This document shows positions 7,888-15,955 of a stretch of 64,000 nucleotides of DNA, one piece after another. This DNA comes from Chloroflexota bacterium (GTDB lineage Bacteria > Chloroflexota > Dehalococcoidia > JACPQD01): the NCBI GenBank assembly GCA_016190665.1, contig JACPQD010000029.1, positions 62,001 through 126,000 of the forward strand. The letters run 5' to 3'. Positions within the stretch are counted from its first letter, which is position 1; each line of letters starts with the position of its first letter. The translations under genes were made by a program, and so were the position numbers. Under the pieces are notes generated by a model, which had not been told where the DNA came from, did no database searches, and saw only the letters and a list, made by a program, of their open reading frames with translations.

Positions 7888-9582
7888 ATGTTAAGAAGTA
7901 AAGCCCTTTTCGCGGTGTCCTGTCTGGCGGTTGTCGGGATGCTGGTTGTCGGCTGTGCACCCGTGGCCGCGCCGACGCAGGTAGCTAAGGCAACCACGCC
8001 ACCAACACAGGCGCCCGTGCCAAAGGCGGCTGCAACGGCGCCTCAAGCAACCGCTCCGGCGCCGACTCCCAAGCCCTCGGCCGATGGCCCTCGAGACGGG
8101 GGCATCGTAACCAGGGCCTTCCCTCGCGATGTGACCAGCTTCGACGTCCAGCGGGAATCCGGCGCCGATGTCTCTCTGTCTCTTTTCAATGTCTACCAGG
8201 GCCTGGTCCGTCTGGACCCGATAGGACACCAGAAGATAATGCCGGAGCTAGCGGAGAGCTGGGAAGCTTCCCCGGATGGCAAGGCAGTCACCTTCAAGCT
8301 CTTCAAGGGCGTCAAATGGCATGATGGCAAATCGCTGACCGTAGAGGACGTGAAGTATAGTCTGGACAGGATGCACAACCCGAAGGAGTTCAAGACCGTC
8401 TCGCCTCGCGGCGAGGGCCTCCTGAAGTCCATGGACCGCGCCGAGATCGTTGACCAGAGTACCATCAAGGTCACCCTGAAGTATCCCAGCGCCTCTTTCC
8501 TTCCCAACATAGCCACAGGCTGGGTCGCTGTGGAGCCGAAGCATATCCTCGACGCCAAGGGGGACATGAGAAGGGACCTGGTGGGCACGGGTCCCTTTAA
8601 GTTCAAGGAGTTCAACCCAGGTGTTAGCCTGGAGCTGGCGAAGAATCCCGACTACCACCTCAAAGGATTGCCCCATCTCGACGGCATTAAGTTCTTCACT
8701 ATCAAAGATGACGCCACCCGCTTCGCATCTTTCCGGACGGGAACGGTCAAGATAACCTTTACCGGCATCTACGGCCTGGCGCCCGCCCTGGCAGAGCAGG
8801 TGAAGCGCGAGATGGCCGATAAGGTTGTGGTGTATGACCACGACTCCCAGACGCGCCAGACCATAGTCTATAACATCACGCGCAAGCCCTTCGATGACGT
8901 GAGGGTGAGGAAGGCGGTGGACCTGGCCTTCGATCGCCAGGCGGCGGTAAAGGTGAACGGGCGGGGATACGTCGGTTCCATATACGTGGCGCCCTGGGGC
9001 ACGAAGCCTGAAGACATGAGCAAGCTCCCCGGTTACCGCCAGCCCAAGGACCCCGATATCGCCGAGGCCAAGAAGCTCATGGCCGAGGCCGGTTTCCCTA
9101 ACGGTTTCAAGACGACGCTGCTGAGCCCCTCCGGAGGATTCGCGGAGCGGCAAGTAGTGGTCGCCAAGGACCAGCTTGCGAAGCTGGGCATTGATGTGGA
9201 GGTCCAGGTTGTGGAGTACGCCACCTTCTGGGAGCGCGCCCGGCGGCAGGGCTTCGACCTGATCTCCGCGACGCGCACCGACAACACCAGCGACCCGGAC
9301 GAACCTCTCTATACTTACTATGCCACCACGGGCGATAACTGGGGCCGCTTCAGCGACAAGGAGATAGACGAGCTCATCGAAAAACAGGCGCGCACTATTG
9401 ATGTGAAGGCACGCCAGGCCATTCTTTCGGACATCGAGAAGAGGCTCCTGGACAAGGTGCCGATATCGCTTGTTTTCTGGGACGTGTTCCAGTTGGGCGC
9501 CTGGAAAGAAGTCAGGAATTTCAGCCCCGGCCCAGGCATTCATCCCTGGGGTAAGCTCGACCAGGTGTGGCTGGCCAGATAG
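7888..9582 (+). CDS. ABC transporter solute-binding lipoprotein, family 5 (peptide/nickel type)
   Basis: Extracytoplasmic binding protein of the SBP_bac_5 family (DppA/OppA-like). The start is placed at ATG 7888, 5 bp after GGGAGG; a GTG at 7840 in frame would add 16 unlikely residues. The signal peptide MLRSKALFAVSCLAVVGMLV ends in a VVGC lipobox, followed by a Pro/Thr/Ala-rich linker. The body has LAESWEASPDGKAVTFKLFK, VKWHDGKSLTVEDVKYSLDR and GTGPFKFKEF, all typical of the family. No permease or ATPase genes follow, so it is an orphan or works with a transporter encoded elsewhere. The ligand is unknown. Confidence 0.93.
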   Translation: MLRSKALFAVSCLAVVGMLVVGCAPVAAPTQVAKATTPPTQAPVPKAAATAPQATAPAPTPKPSADGPRDGGIVTRAFPRDVTSFDVQRESGADVSLSLFNVYQGLVRLDPIGHQKIMPELAESWEASPDGKAVTFKLFKGVKWHDGKSLTVEDVKYSLDRMHNPKEFKTVSPRGEGLLKSMDRAEIVDQSTIKVTLKYPSASFLPNIATGWVAVEPKHILDAKGDMRRDLVGTGPFKFKEFNPGVSLELAKNPDYHLKGLPHLDGIKFFTIKDDATRFASFRTGTVKITFTGIYGLAPALAEQVKREMADKVVVYDHDSQTRQTIVYNITRKPFDDVRVRKAVDLAFDRQAAVKVNGRGYVGSIYVAPWGTKPEDMSKLPGYRQPKDPDIAEAKKLMAEAGFPNGFKTTLLSPSGGFAERQVVVAKDQLAKLGIDVEVQVVEYATFWERARRQGFDLISATRTDNTSDPDEPLYTYYATTGDNWGRFSDKEIDELIEKQARTIDVKARQAILSDIEKRLLDKVPISLVFWDVFQLGAWKEVRNFSPGPGIHPWGKLDQVWLAR

Positions 9583-9644
9583 CGCTTTAGCGGAATCCAT
9601 CATGCCAGTTGACACCGGCACCACCAGGCATGAATATCGCGTTT

Positions 9645-9720
9645 CTATACCCCGCACTGAAGTACGGGGTATAGGGGATCGCTTCCTGGAGGCTATGCCG
9701 CGTACTTTAGTGCGCGGTAT
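9645..9720. repeat. Pair of related hairpin repeats
   Basis: Stem CTATACCCCG/CGGGGTATAG (9645-9674) and stem ATGCCGCG/CGCGGTAT (9695-9720). Their loops, CACTGAAGTA and TACTTTAGTG, are near reverse complements of each other, so the two are inverted copies of one palindromic element. No T tract follows. They lie between the binding-protein gene and the dehydrogenase gene. Confidence 0.75.
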
Positions 9721-9768
9721 GTGAGAGCCGCTATTTTCGTGGTAATCTAAGGAGAAGGAGTCTTCACT

Positions 9769-10890
9769 ATGAACTTCTGCGTGGCCATCATCCCGGGTGA
9801 CGGCATCGGCAAGGAGGTGGTGCCGGCGGCGGCGGGCGTTCTGGAAGAGGTGGGACGGCGTTTCGGGCATCAGTTCACCTTGAAGCATGGCGTGCTGGGT
9901 GGGGCGGCCATGGACCTGGGACTGCCCCCGCTCCCCAAGGAGACGGTGGATATGTGCCGCACCTGCGATGCCATCCTCTTCGGCGCGGTGGGCGACCCTA
10001 AGTACGACATTCCCGGCGCCAAAGTCGTGCCCAATATCGGCATGCGCCAGTTGCGCTACGAGCTGGGACTGGATATCAACCTGCGCCCGGCGCGTTACTT
10101 CCCGGCCTTGCGCAACCGCACGCCGCTGAAGCCGGAGCTGTTGAAGGGCTTCGATCTGGTGGTGGCACGCTTCTTCCAGGGCTTCTATGAAGGCTCTCAG
10201 ACGAAAGGCAGGCGCCTGCGCTGGGAGAATACGCGCGGCAGGCATGCCCTCGATTGTCTCACCGCCGACGAAAAGGATATCAAGAGGGCGCTGGATTTCA
10301 CCTACAGTCTCGCCCAGACCCGGAAGAAGAAGCTGACTTTCGTCGCCTCCACGGCCACTTTCCAAATCTCCAAGCTCTGGGCGGAGATTGCCAAAGAACT
10401 GTCCGCCAGCTATCCCGACGTTAGCTATGAATGGATGGCGCCCGACAACTGCGCCATGCAGTTGATGCGCAACCCCGCCTATTTCGACGTGATCGCCTGC
10501 GAAATCAGCAGCATGGCCGGGATGTTCAACAACCAGGCGGCGATGCTCATGGGCTCCGTGGGCATGGCGCCCTCCGCGGTGCTCCGTCCGGAGAACATCA
10601 AGAAGCGGTCGAAGGGCGGCCCGCTGCAATGGGGCTTTGCCTTCTACGAGCCGATCCACGGCAGCTCGCCCATCCACGCGGGCAAGAACGAGGTCAATCC
10701 TATCGCCACGGTAATGTGCGTCGTGCTGATGCTGCGCCATTCCTTCGGCCTGGAGAAGGAAGCCAGGGCGGTGGAGAAGGCTATCGACAGTGTGCTCAAG
10801 ACGCATCGGACCTATGACATAATGGAGCCGGGGAAAACAAGGGTGGGCACGAAGGAGATGGGGGAACTGATAGCCGCAGGGCTCCAGTAG
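9769..10890 (+). CDS. Divergent isopropylmalate/isocitrate dehydrogenase-family protein
   Basis: A 373-residue member of the beta-decarboxylating dehydrogenase family. It starts VAIIPGDGIGKEVVPAAAGV and keeps ELGLDINLRPARYFP, a DN pair at 226-227, GSVGMAPSA and FYEPIHGSSP. It departs from LeuB and Icd at the metal site: the usual GDILSD stretch is replaced by ISSMAGMFNNQA (246-257), losing both metal-binding Asp, and the NAD-reading Asp after GSAP is Ile. The strong AAGGAGAAGGAG upstream fixes the ATG. It runs with an isochorismatase-fold gene 11 bp later. LeuB function is unlikely; the substrate is unknown. Confidence 0.8.
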   Translation: MNFCVAIIPGDGIGKEVVPAAAGVLEEVGRRFGHQFTLKHGVLGGAAMDLGLPPLPKETVDMCRTCDAILFGAVGDPKYDIPGAKVVPNIGMRQLRYELGLDINLRPARYFPALRNRTPLKPELLKGFDLVVARFFQGFYEGSQTKGRRLRWENTRGRHALDCLTADEKDIKRALDFTYSLAQTRKKKLTFVASTATFQISKLWAEIAKELSASYPDVSYEWMAPDNCAMQLMRNPAYFDVIACEISSMAGMFNNQAAMLMGSVGMAPSAVLRPENIKKRSKGGPLQWGFAFYEPIHGSSPIHAGKNEVNPIATVMCVVLMLRHSFGLEKEARAVEKAIDSVLKTHRTYDIMEPGKTRVGTKEMGELIAAGLQ

Positions 10891-10901
10891 GAGAGGTACC
10901 C

Positions 10902-11594
10902 TTGAAGGAAATCTACGGCAAGCTCATTCCGGAGACGCTGGAGGAGTTGATCGAGCCGAGGACGACGGCCGTGATCAACATCGACCTTCAGAACGATTGT
11001 TGCTCCAAGGGCGGCCAGCAGGACCGGGTGGGCCTGGACATATCCGCCAGCCATGCCATTCTCCCCGCCGTCGCCAGGCTGAGCGAGGCGGCGCGCCGGG
11101 CCGGCGCGCTGGTGATTCATACGCAGAACCTGTCACTCCCTGACCATCGCAGCGATTCCCCGGCGTGGCTCCGCTTCAAGATGCGCACTTATTTGCCGGA
11201 GGGCGAGTCCGATTACTCGCCGGAGGGGACCTGGGGCGCCGACTTCGCCGATGAGGTCAAGCCGCAGCCTGGCGACATCGTGGTCAAGAAGCACCGCTCG
11301 GACTGCTTTCAAGGGACGAACCTGGACCTGGTCCTGCGCTCCAACGGCATCAAGACCGTGGTCATCACCGGCGTGGTCACGCAAGGCTGCGTGGAATCGA
11401 CGGCGCGGTCGGCGGCTTTCCACGATTACTTCGTGGTCATTCCGCGGGACTGCGTGGCCACCAGCAAGCCGGACCTGCACGAGGCTTCGTTGAAGGTGAT
11501 GGAGTACCGGTTCGACGTGGTGAGCTCCTTGGATATCATCAGAGCGTGGCGGGGCGCCAGGGTGGGTGTGCAAGCTTCGTTATCGCCTGGCTAG
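10902..11594 (+). CDS. Isochorismatase-fold cysteine hydrolase
   Basis: A 230-residue hydrolase of the isochorismatase/nicotinamidase superfamily. The catalytic triad can be read as Asp in VINIDLQND, Lys in DIVVKKHRSDCF and Cys in VTQGCVESTARSA. The start is TTG at 10902 with GAGAGG 7 bp upstream. It is probably co-transcribed with the dehydrogenase-like gene before it. Members of this fold hydrolyse N-carbamoyl compounds, nicotinamide, ureidoacrylate or isochorismate; sequence alone does not say which. Confidence 0.88.
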   Translation: MKEIYGKLIPETLEELIEPRTTAVINIDLQNDCCSKGGQQDRVGLDISASHAILPAVARLSEAARRAGALVIHTQNLSLPDHRSDSPAWLRFKMRTYLPEGESDYSPEGTWGADFADEVKPQPGDIVVKKHRSDCFQGTNLDLVLRSNGIKTVVITGVVTQGCVESTARSAAFHDYFVVIPRDCVATSKPDLHEASLKVMEYRFDVVSSLDIIRAWRGARVGVQASLSPG

Positions 11595-11692
11595 CCGTTG
11601 CCTTGGCCCTCGAAACGGCATGACGATCTCACATCTCAGCCATGACGGAGCAGAGCCGCCGAATGTCGTACTGAATGGCGATTTCGCTCTTG

Positions 11693-11701
11693 TGATATAA
11701 T
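11693..11701 (+). promoter_or_regulatory. Extended -10 promoter of the VapC module
   Basis: TGATATAAT is a perfect -10 box with the extended TG. No good -35 is visible. It lies about 58 bp before the first antitoxin-like gene, which has GGGGAGG upstream of its start. Confidence 0.6.
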
Positions 11702-11758
11702 GTGGTTGCGTTGGGGAGGCGGCGTTGCTGGCTTTTCGACAGGGGGAGGTGAATACGT

Positions 11759-12055
11759 GTGATGGCAGCAGGGTTAAAGCGAATAGATTTGCGGCCTGAT
11801 ACCGATCTTTTGCATCTTCTGGAAGAGGTTCACGCAGATAGAACCCCTCGGCTTATTGAACGAGAAGGCGTCGCCCTCGCAGTAGTCGTCAATCCCGAAG
11901 ACTACGCCGAGGCGATGGCACTAACTAAAGATGGCACCGCCAGGGCACTGAAGGCAGCGGGGGCTTGGAGTGATCTCGATACGGACGCCATGTTGAAGCG
12001 GACCTACGACGCCAGGCACGAAGCGCCAACAGATGTCTCGCTGCCAGGAGGCTGA
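11759..12055 (+). CDS. Phd/YefM-like antitoxin
   Basis: A small protein of about 98 residues whose N-terminal half (LLEEVHADRTPRLIEREGV, then ALAVVVNPEDYAEAMAL) follows the Phd/YefM pattern of a DNA-binding antitoxin. Its C-terminal half (ALKAAGAWSDLDTDAMLKRT) shares an AGAW-DL-D-M motif with the next gene. The start is GTG 11759 or ATG 11762, after GGGGAGG. It is first in a three-gene operon ending in a PIN-domain toxin. Confidence 0.75.
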   Translation: MMAAGLKRIDLRPDTDLLHLLEEVHADRTPRLIEREGVALAVVVNPEDYAEAMALTKDGTARALKAAGAWSDLDTDAMLKRTYDARHEAPTDVSLPGG

Positions 12056-12059
12056 GAAC

Positions 12060-12326
12060 ATGGTAATACGACGACCAGCCCGAACGCCCAGTTTGCTGGT
12101 CCGTAGCGACCAGCCCCTTATTGGCGTTATTCTTGAGGAACGCGGGCAAGAGGTGGTCCGCTATTTTGCCGACGAGGCGGAAGCGGACGCCGCTATTCCC
12201 CCGGGAGCTGCCCAGGACGCGCTCAGCCTGGCAGGCGCCTGGAACGACCTCAGTTGGGACGAGATGGAAAAGGAGCTTGACCGTCTGCGTCACGAAAACC
12301 CACCTTCGCCACCGCTCTCTCTATGA
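12060..12326 (+). CDS. Second antitoxin-like protein
   Basis: An 88-residue protein starting at ATG 12060, 8 bp after AGGAGG. Its tail ALSLAGAWNDLSWDEMEKEL matches the tail of the preceding antitoxin, while its N-terminal half (LIGVILEERGQEVVRYFADE) is different. It overlaps the toxin start by ATGA, the usual coupling of antitoxin to toxin, so it is probably the direct VapC partner. The shared tail is likely the toxin-binding segment (inference). Confidence 0.72.
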   Translation: MVIRRPARTPSLLVRSDQPLIGVILEERGQEVVRYFADEAEADAAIPPGAAQDALSLAGAWNDLSWDEMEKELDRLRHENPPSPPLSL

Positions 12327-12730
12327 GGCGCTACCTACTGGACAGTGGTCCCCTGGCCGCCTATCTGAATGGTCGCGAAAGGGCTCTTGATCTCGCTACT
12401 CCCTGGATAGCCTGTCACGAAGTGGCCACCAGCATCTTGGTCTATGGCGAGGTCACCGAATACATCAAGGGTTTCCCTGATTTTCTCCGCCGCCATACTG
12501 AACTACGAAGGCTCCTCCGTGAGATCTATCCCTACTTCCTTACCTATCCCATCCTTGACCGCTATGTCGACCTCCGTCGCCAGATGCGCCCCAGTACTGG
12601 GCTGATCGGCGACATCGACACCCTGATTGCTGCCACTGCTTTGGAGCGTGATCTGACCGTCGTGACTATCGACAAGGACTTTGAACGAGTGCCAGGGATC
12701 AAAGTCGCGCTCCTTGCCATGAGAGCTTAG
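12323..12730 (+). CDS. vapC: VapC-like PIN-domain ribonuclease toxin
   Basis: A 135-residue PIN domain. The acidic active-site residues can be placed at Asp7 (YLLDSGPL), Glu43 (ILVYGEVTEY), Asp97/99 (GDIDTLIAATAL) and Asp117/119 (TIDKDF). VapC enzymes cut tRNA or rRNA when released from their antitoxin. The ATG overlaps the upstream stop (ATGA). The length is normal and the reading frame intact, so the module may be active. Confidence 0.92.
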   Translation: MRRYLLDSGPLAAYLNGRERALDLATPWIACHEVATSILVYGEVTEYIKGFPDFLRRHTELRRLLREIYPYFLTYPILDRYVDLRRQMRPSTGLIGDIDTLIAATALERDLTVVTIDKDFERVPGIKVALLAMRA

Positions 12731-12871
12731 ACAGCTCGACGCCTGGACAGCCGTTGGCCTCCCGCTGAGCGATGATCCCCCTATCTTGCTCCCTGGCAAC
12801 AGTGGCTTGACAGCTCGGCGGCCGAGGTTTATCATGGCGAAGCAGCCCGAGTTGGAAAGAGGAGGAATGCT

Positions 12872-13681
12872 TTGCCCTTCGCTAAGATCGACGATGACCT
12901 GGACATGTACTACGATATCGATGACTTCACCGATCCCTGGAAGAAGCCGGAGACGGTGGTGCTGCACCACGGGAACGCCAAGAACAGCCGCATGTGGTAT
13001 GCCTGGGTCCCGGTGCTGGCCCGCAAATACAAGGTCGTCCGGCTGGACGCCCGAGGCTTCGGGCAGTCGTCGGTGCCGCCGCCCGGCTACAAGTTCTCTC
13101 TGAGCGGCTTCGCCCGAGACATCAAGCTTCTGCTGGACTACCTCGACCTGGACAAGGTGCACCTCATCGGGGAGACGGTGGGCGGCAGCATCTCGATGCA
13201 GTTTGCTTCCGAGTATCCGGAGCGGTTGCGCAGTTTGACGGTCTGCAGCTCCCCTTTCCGCTTTCTCGACTCCTTCTATGCTGAGTCAGGGCGGCGTGTC
13301 GCCAGGGATGGCGTGTACCCCTGGGCAAGGGAGAGCATGGTGCGCCGCCTGGACGCCTCCCAGGTCGACCCGGGCTTCATTGAGTGGTACGCTGACCAGA
13401 TGGGCCGGACTTCGCAGCGAGTGGTGGTGGCCGCCTTCGAGGCGCTGGTGGGGAACGATTTGTCGGAAAACCTGCGGCGGATAAAGACACCCACCCTTCT
13501 GCTCTCGGCGGAGAATCGCGCCGGGTATCCCGACGGATACTTGCAGGAGATGCAGAAGCTAATTCCGGGCTCGGAAGCGGTGGTCTTCAAGGGGGTCACC
13601 GGATTCGTCCACCATAGCCACCCCGAGAAGTGCCTCGCCGTGGTGTTGCCGTTTCTTGAGAAACATGGAGATCCAGGATAG
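12872..13681 (+). CDS. Alpha/beta hydrolase with Thr at the nucleophile position
   Basis: A 269-residue alpha/beta-hydrolase fold protein. The start is TTG 12872, preceded by GAGGAGG. Family marks are VVLHHGNAKNSRMW (oxyanion loop), LDARGFGQSS, a nucleophile elbow HLIGETVGGSISMQF and a late His in GFVHHSHPEKC. The elbow reads G-E-T-V-G, so Thr102 stands where Ser, Cys or Asp is expected. The protein may be a weak hydrolase, a lyase-like variant or non-catalytic. It stands alone between the VapC module and a PHP gene. Confidence 0.85.
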   Translation: MPFAKIDDDLDMYYDIDDFTDPWKKPETVVLHHGNAKNSRMWYAWVPVLARKYKVVRLDARGFGQSSVPPPGYKFSLSGFARDIKLLLDYLDLDKVHLIGETVGGSISMQFASEYPERLRSLTVCSSPFRFLDSFYAESGRRVARDGVYPWARESMVRRLDASQVDPGFIEWYADQMGRTSQRVVVAAFEALVGNDLSENLRRIKTPTLLLSAENRAGYPDGYLQEMQKLIPGSEAVVFKGVTGFVHHSHPEKCLAVVLPFLEKHGDPG

Positions 13682-13868
13682 ACAGGATTAACGAAATGAT
13701 GAATTTTGAGAGCTGAAAGCTGAAGGCTCACTGCTGAAAGCTCGGAGAGATGAATATCGAGGATGAATCCTGAACTTGATTCAGGATGAACAGGATTGGG
13801 GCTCGAATCGCTAGTGTTGAGTCCATGACCCTCAGAAATCAAAAATCAAAAATCATCGACATTATCCT
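13665..13868. repeat. Spacer of GGATAGACAGGATTA and GCTGAAAGCTGA repeats
   Basis: Contains AGATCCAGGATAGACAGGAT, a run of AGCTGAAAGCTGAAGGCTC units, an imperfect inverted GAATCCTGAAC...GTTCAGGATT-type pair and AAAATCAAAAATCA. Related units occur at 35722-35808, 36859-36890, 41688-41735 and 52660-52682. No gene. Confidence 0.6.
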
Positions 13869-13913
13869 GTGAATCCTGCCTATCCATGTAGACAACGTGG
13901 GGTGGTGTTGCCC

Positions 13914-14588
13914 ATGGTCTACGACCTCCATACCCATAGTCTGCTCAGCGATGGCGAGCTCTCGCCAGTGGAACTGATAAGGCGCGCCGCCATCAATGGC
14001 TATACTGCCATCGCGCTGACGGACCACGTTGGGCTGGGCTATCTGGGCAGAATAATCGAGGAAGCAAAGCGCGATTGCGCTCTGGCTGCCGAATACTGGG
14101 GCATCACGGCCATCGCGGGAGTGGAGCTAACGCATGTTCCGGCGAAAGCGCTCGGCGAGGCAGCCAGGGAAGCTAAGGAACGCGGGGCGCAGATCGTCAT
14201 CGTCCACGGGGAAACCATCGTGGAGCCGGTCGAGCCGGGCACCAACCTCGCGGCCGTGCAATCTCCCCACGTGGATATTCTTGCCCACCCCGGTCTGATG
14301 AGTCCCGAGGAAGCCAAACTGGCGGCATCCAACGGCGTTTTCCTGGAGATCAGCGCCAGGAAGGGCCACTCGCTCACTAACGGTCACGTCGTCAGGATGG
14401 CGCGTCTTGCCGGGACGAAGCTTCTGGTAAACTCCGATGGTCATGCCCCCGGCGACCTGCTGAGCGACGGTTCCGCTCAGGCCGTTGCTCGTGGTGCGGG
14501 CCTGGACGAGGCTGAAGTAGATCAGGCGCTGCTTACCAGCCCGCGGCTCCTACTCGCCAAGCTCAAAATCAAGGGTAAGCGGCCATAG
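13914..14588 (+). CDS. PHP-domain metal-dependent phosphoesterase
   Basis: PHP-fold protein with the metal-binding motifs YDLHTHSLLSDGE, ALTDHVG, VIVHGE, ILAHPG and VNSDGHAPGD in the expected order. ATG 13914 begins just before the first motif; an upstream in-frame ATG at 13869 would only add repeat-derived residues. It is close to histidinol-phosphatase-type and tRNA/3',5'-nucleotide phosphoesterase members of the superfamily; substrate not assignable. About 225 aa, no extra domain. Confidence 0.85.
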   Translation: MVYDLHTHSLLSDGELSPVELIRRAAINGYTAIALTDHVGLGYLGRIIEEAKRDCALAAEYWGITAIAGVELTHVPAKALGEAAREAKERGAQIVIVHGETIVEPVEPGTNLAAVQSPHVDILAHPGLMSPEEAKLAASNGVFLEISARKGHSLTNGHVVRMARLAGTKLLVNSDGHAPGDLLSDGSAQAVARGAGLDEAEVDQALLTSPRLLLAKLKIKGKRP

Positions 14589-14645
14589 TCTCGTCGCCAC
14601 GGTGCTTGATCTCCACGTTGAAGCCTATCGAGAGAGCAAAGAATA

Positions 14646-14673
14646 GGGGCAGCGCACAAGACCTCGCTGCCCC
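14646..14673 (-). terminator. Intrinsic-terminator-like hairpin
   Basis: A 9-bp stem GGGGCAGCG/CGCTGCCCC with a 10-nt loop. Read on the minus strand it is followed by the T-rich TATTCTTTG, so it best serves the DUF5679 gene; read on the plus strand it may stop the PHP transcript. Confidence 0.55.
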
Positions 14674-14711
14674 CCACGTTGTCTCCAGTGGGCGACTAAT
14701 GGATGAGTCCT

Positions 14712-14855
14712 CTAGCTCTTGCCGATTCGGAACACCTTGGTGCTGCAGGTTGGGCAAGTTCCCTGCGTAGCCGGCTTGGAGTTCTTCAGCGTGACTGCCT
14801 TGGGGTTCTTGATCTCCACCTTCTTACGGCACTTGAAACAATAAGCCTGCGTCAT
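14712..14855 (-). CDS. DUF5679 small zinc-ribbon protein
   Basis: A 47-residue protein with four cysteines in two CxxC pairs (C6/C9 in YCFKCRKKVE and C34/C37 in GTCPTCSTKVFRIGK), the pattern of DUF5679. The internal stretch KNPKAVTLKNSKPATQG is also typical. It has a near-perfect AAAGGAGGTGA 4 bp before the ATG and a terminator-like hairpin downstream. It probably binds one zinc; the function is unknown, but such proteins are common and conserved in Chloroflexota and Actinobacteria. Confidence 0.9.
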   Translation of the reverse strand: MTQAYCFKCRKKVEIKNPKAVTLKNSKPATQGTCPTCSTKVFRIGKS

Positions 14856-15028
14856 GTAATCACCTCCTTTCTCTATCTGAATATACTATTTCAATCTCTT
14901 TGTCAATACTTGTGAGGTGGATATTTCGCAAATCCCCTTAGAGTCACTTTTCTGGCAGGCCGCCCAGGCAAGATGGAGCGTCTGTCCACGTCGTACCAGG
15001 GGACCGGGGCTTCTCGGCCCCGGACTGG

Positions 15029-15955
15029 TCAGGCGCTTGCGGGAGTAGACGGTTTGGGGCCAAAGACCTTCCGGGGATGCCAGAGGCTGGTACCGGGCTG
15101 CAAGCGCAGGAGAGCAACGATCTCCCCCTCCCGAGAGTAACCCCGACACCAGTGCTCGGCGGCCTTCGCTGAGATGTCGAGGGATTCTGCGCCGAAATCG
15201 ACGGAGCGGCCATTCCTCAGCGCCGTTTCCTTCTCGCCTCCTACTATGGCCGCTAGCTTATCCAACAAAGCCGTGTCCAGCGGACGAATGAATTCATACG
15301 CGCCACCGTTCTTGAAACCAGCTTCCAACTCAGGGAGTGTGACAGCGTCCTGAATATGGAAAGGCCCAATTCTCCAGCGGGCCAGAGTCTTGAGGTGCGC
15401 GCCGCAGCCCAGAGATTGGCCGATGTCGTGGGCGAGGGAGCGAATGTAGGTCCCTTTGCTGCACTCGATGTTCAGAGTGAGCAACGGCGGACTCCAGTCA
15501 AGCATGTCGAGGCGGTGGATGGTTACCTCACGGGAGGGCCTGTCGACAGTCACTCCAGAACGGGCAAGACGATAGAGGGGGACGCCGCCTCGCTTGAGGG
15601 CGCTGAACATCGGCGGTGTTTGCTGAATGGGGCCAAGGAAGCTGCTCAGGACAGACGCCAAGCCGTCCCTGGTAATGACAGAGTAATCGCCGTTCTCTGT
15701 AACCTTGCCCTCGGCGTCGTAGGTCTCAGTCGCCACCCCCAACTCCACAACCGCCCAGTAGCCCTTGGGGGCCTCCGAGAGGAACTCCAGGACGCGCGTG
15801 GCCTGGCCGAGAGCGATCAGCAGAACGCCCGAAGCTTGGGGATCGAGGGTACCGGCGTGTCCCACCCGGCGCGCTCCGCTCCAACGACGGATAAGGGAGA
15901 CCATATGGAAGGATGTGGGTCCCGAGGGTTTACAGACATTGATGATGCCGTCTAT
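15029..15955 (-). CDS. truB: tRNA pseudouridine-55 synthase TruB, probable AUA start
   Basis: Makes pseudouridine 55 in the T loop of tRNA. The catalytic Asp lies in GHAGTLDPQASG, and LSFLGPIQQTPPMFSALKRG follows as expected. The conserved N-terminal motif GIINVCKPSGPTSFHMV is encoded upstream of the first Met codon (15904). In that frame no ATG, GTG or TTG occurs between the motif and an upstream in-frame TGA. The only codon in the expected place is ATA at 15955-15953, overlapping the rbfA stop as ATAG. Starting at 15904 would remove the motif. The C-terminal PUA region ends normally (about 308 aa). Last gene of the nusA operon. Confidence 0.9.
   Translation of the reverse strand: MDGIINVCKPSGPTSFHMVSLIRRWSGARRVGHAGTLDPQASGVLLIALGQATRVLEFLSEAPKGYWAVVELGVATETYDAEGKVTENGDYSVITRDGLASVLSSFLGPIQQTPPMFSALKRGGVPLYRLARSGVTVDRPSREVTIHRLDMLDWSPPLLTLNIECSKGTYIRSLAHDIGQSLGCGAHLKTLARWRIGPFHIQDAVTLPELEAGFKNGGAYEFIRPLDTALLDKLAAIVGGEKETALRNGRSVDFGAESLDISAKAAEHWCRGYSREGEIVALLRLQPGTSLWHPRKVFGPKPSTPASA

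Noticed and set aside
8248..10806. An 852-codon open frame on the minus strand
   Set aside because: It lies antisense to two well-supported plus-strand genes, has no family motif, and is explained by GC-rich third-position bias; the same applies to long antisense frames at 3712-5571 and 30245-31795.
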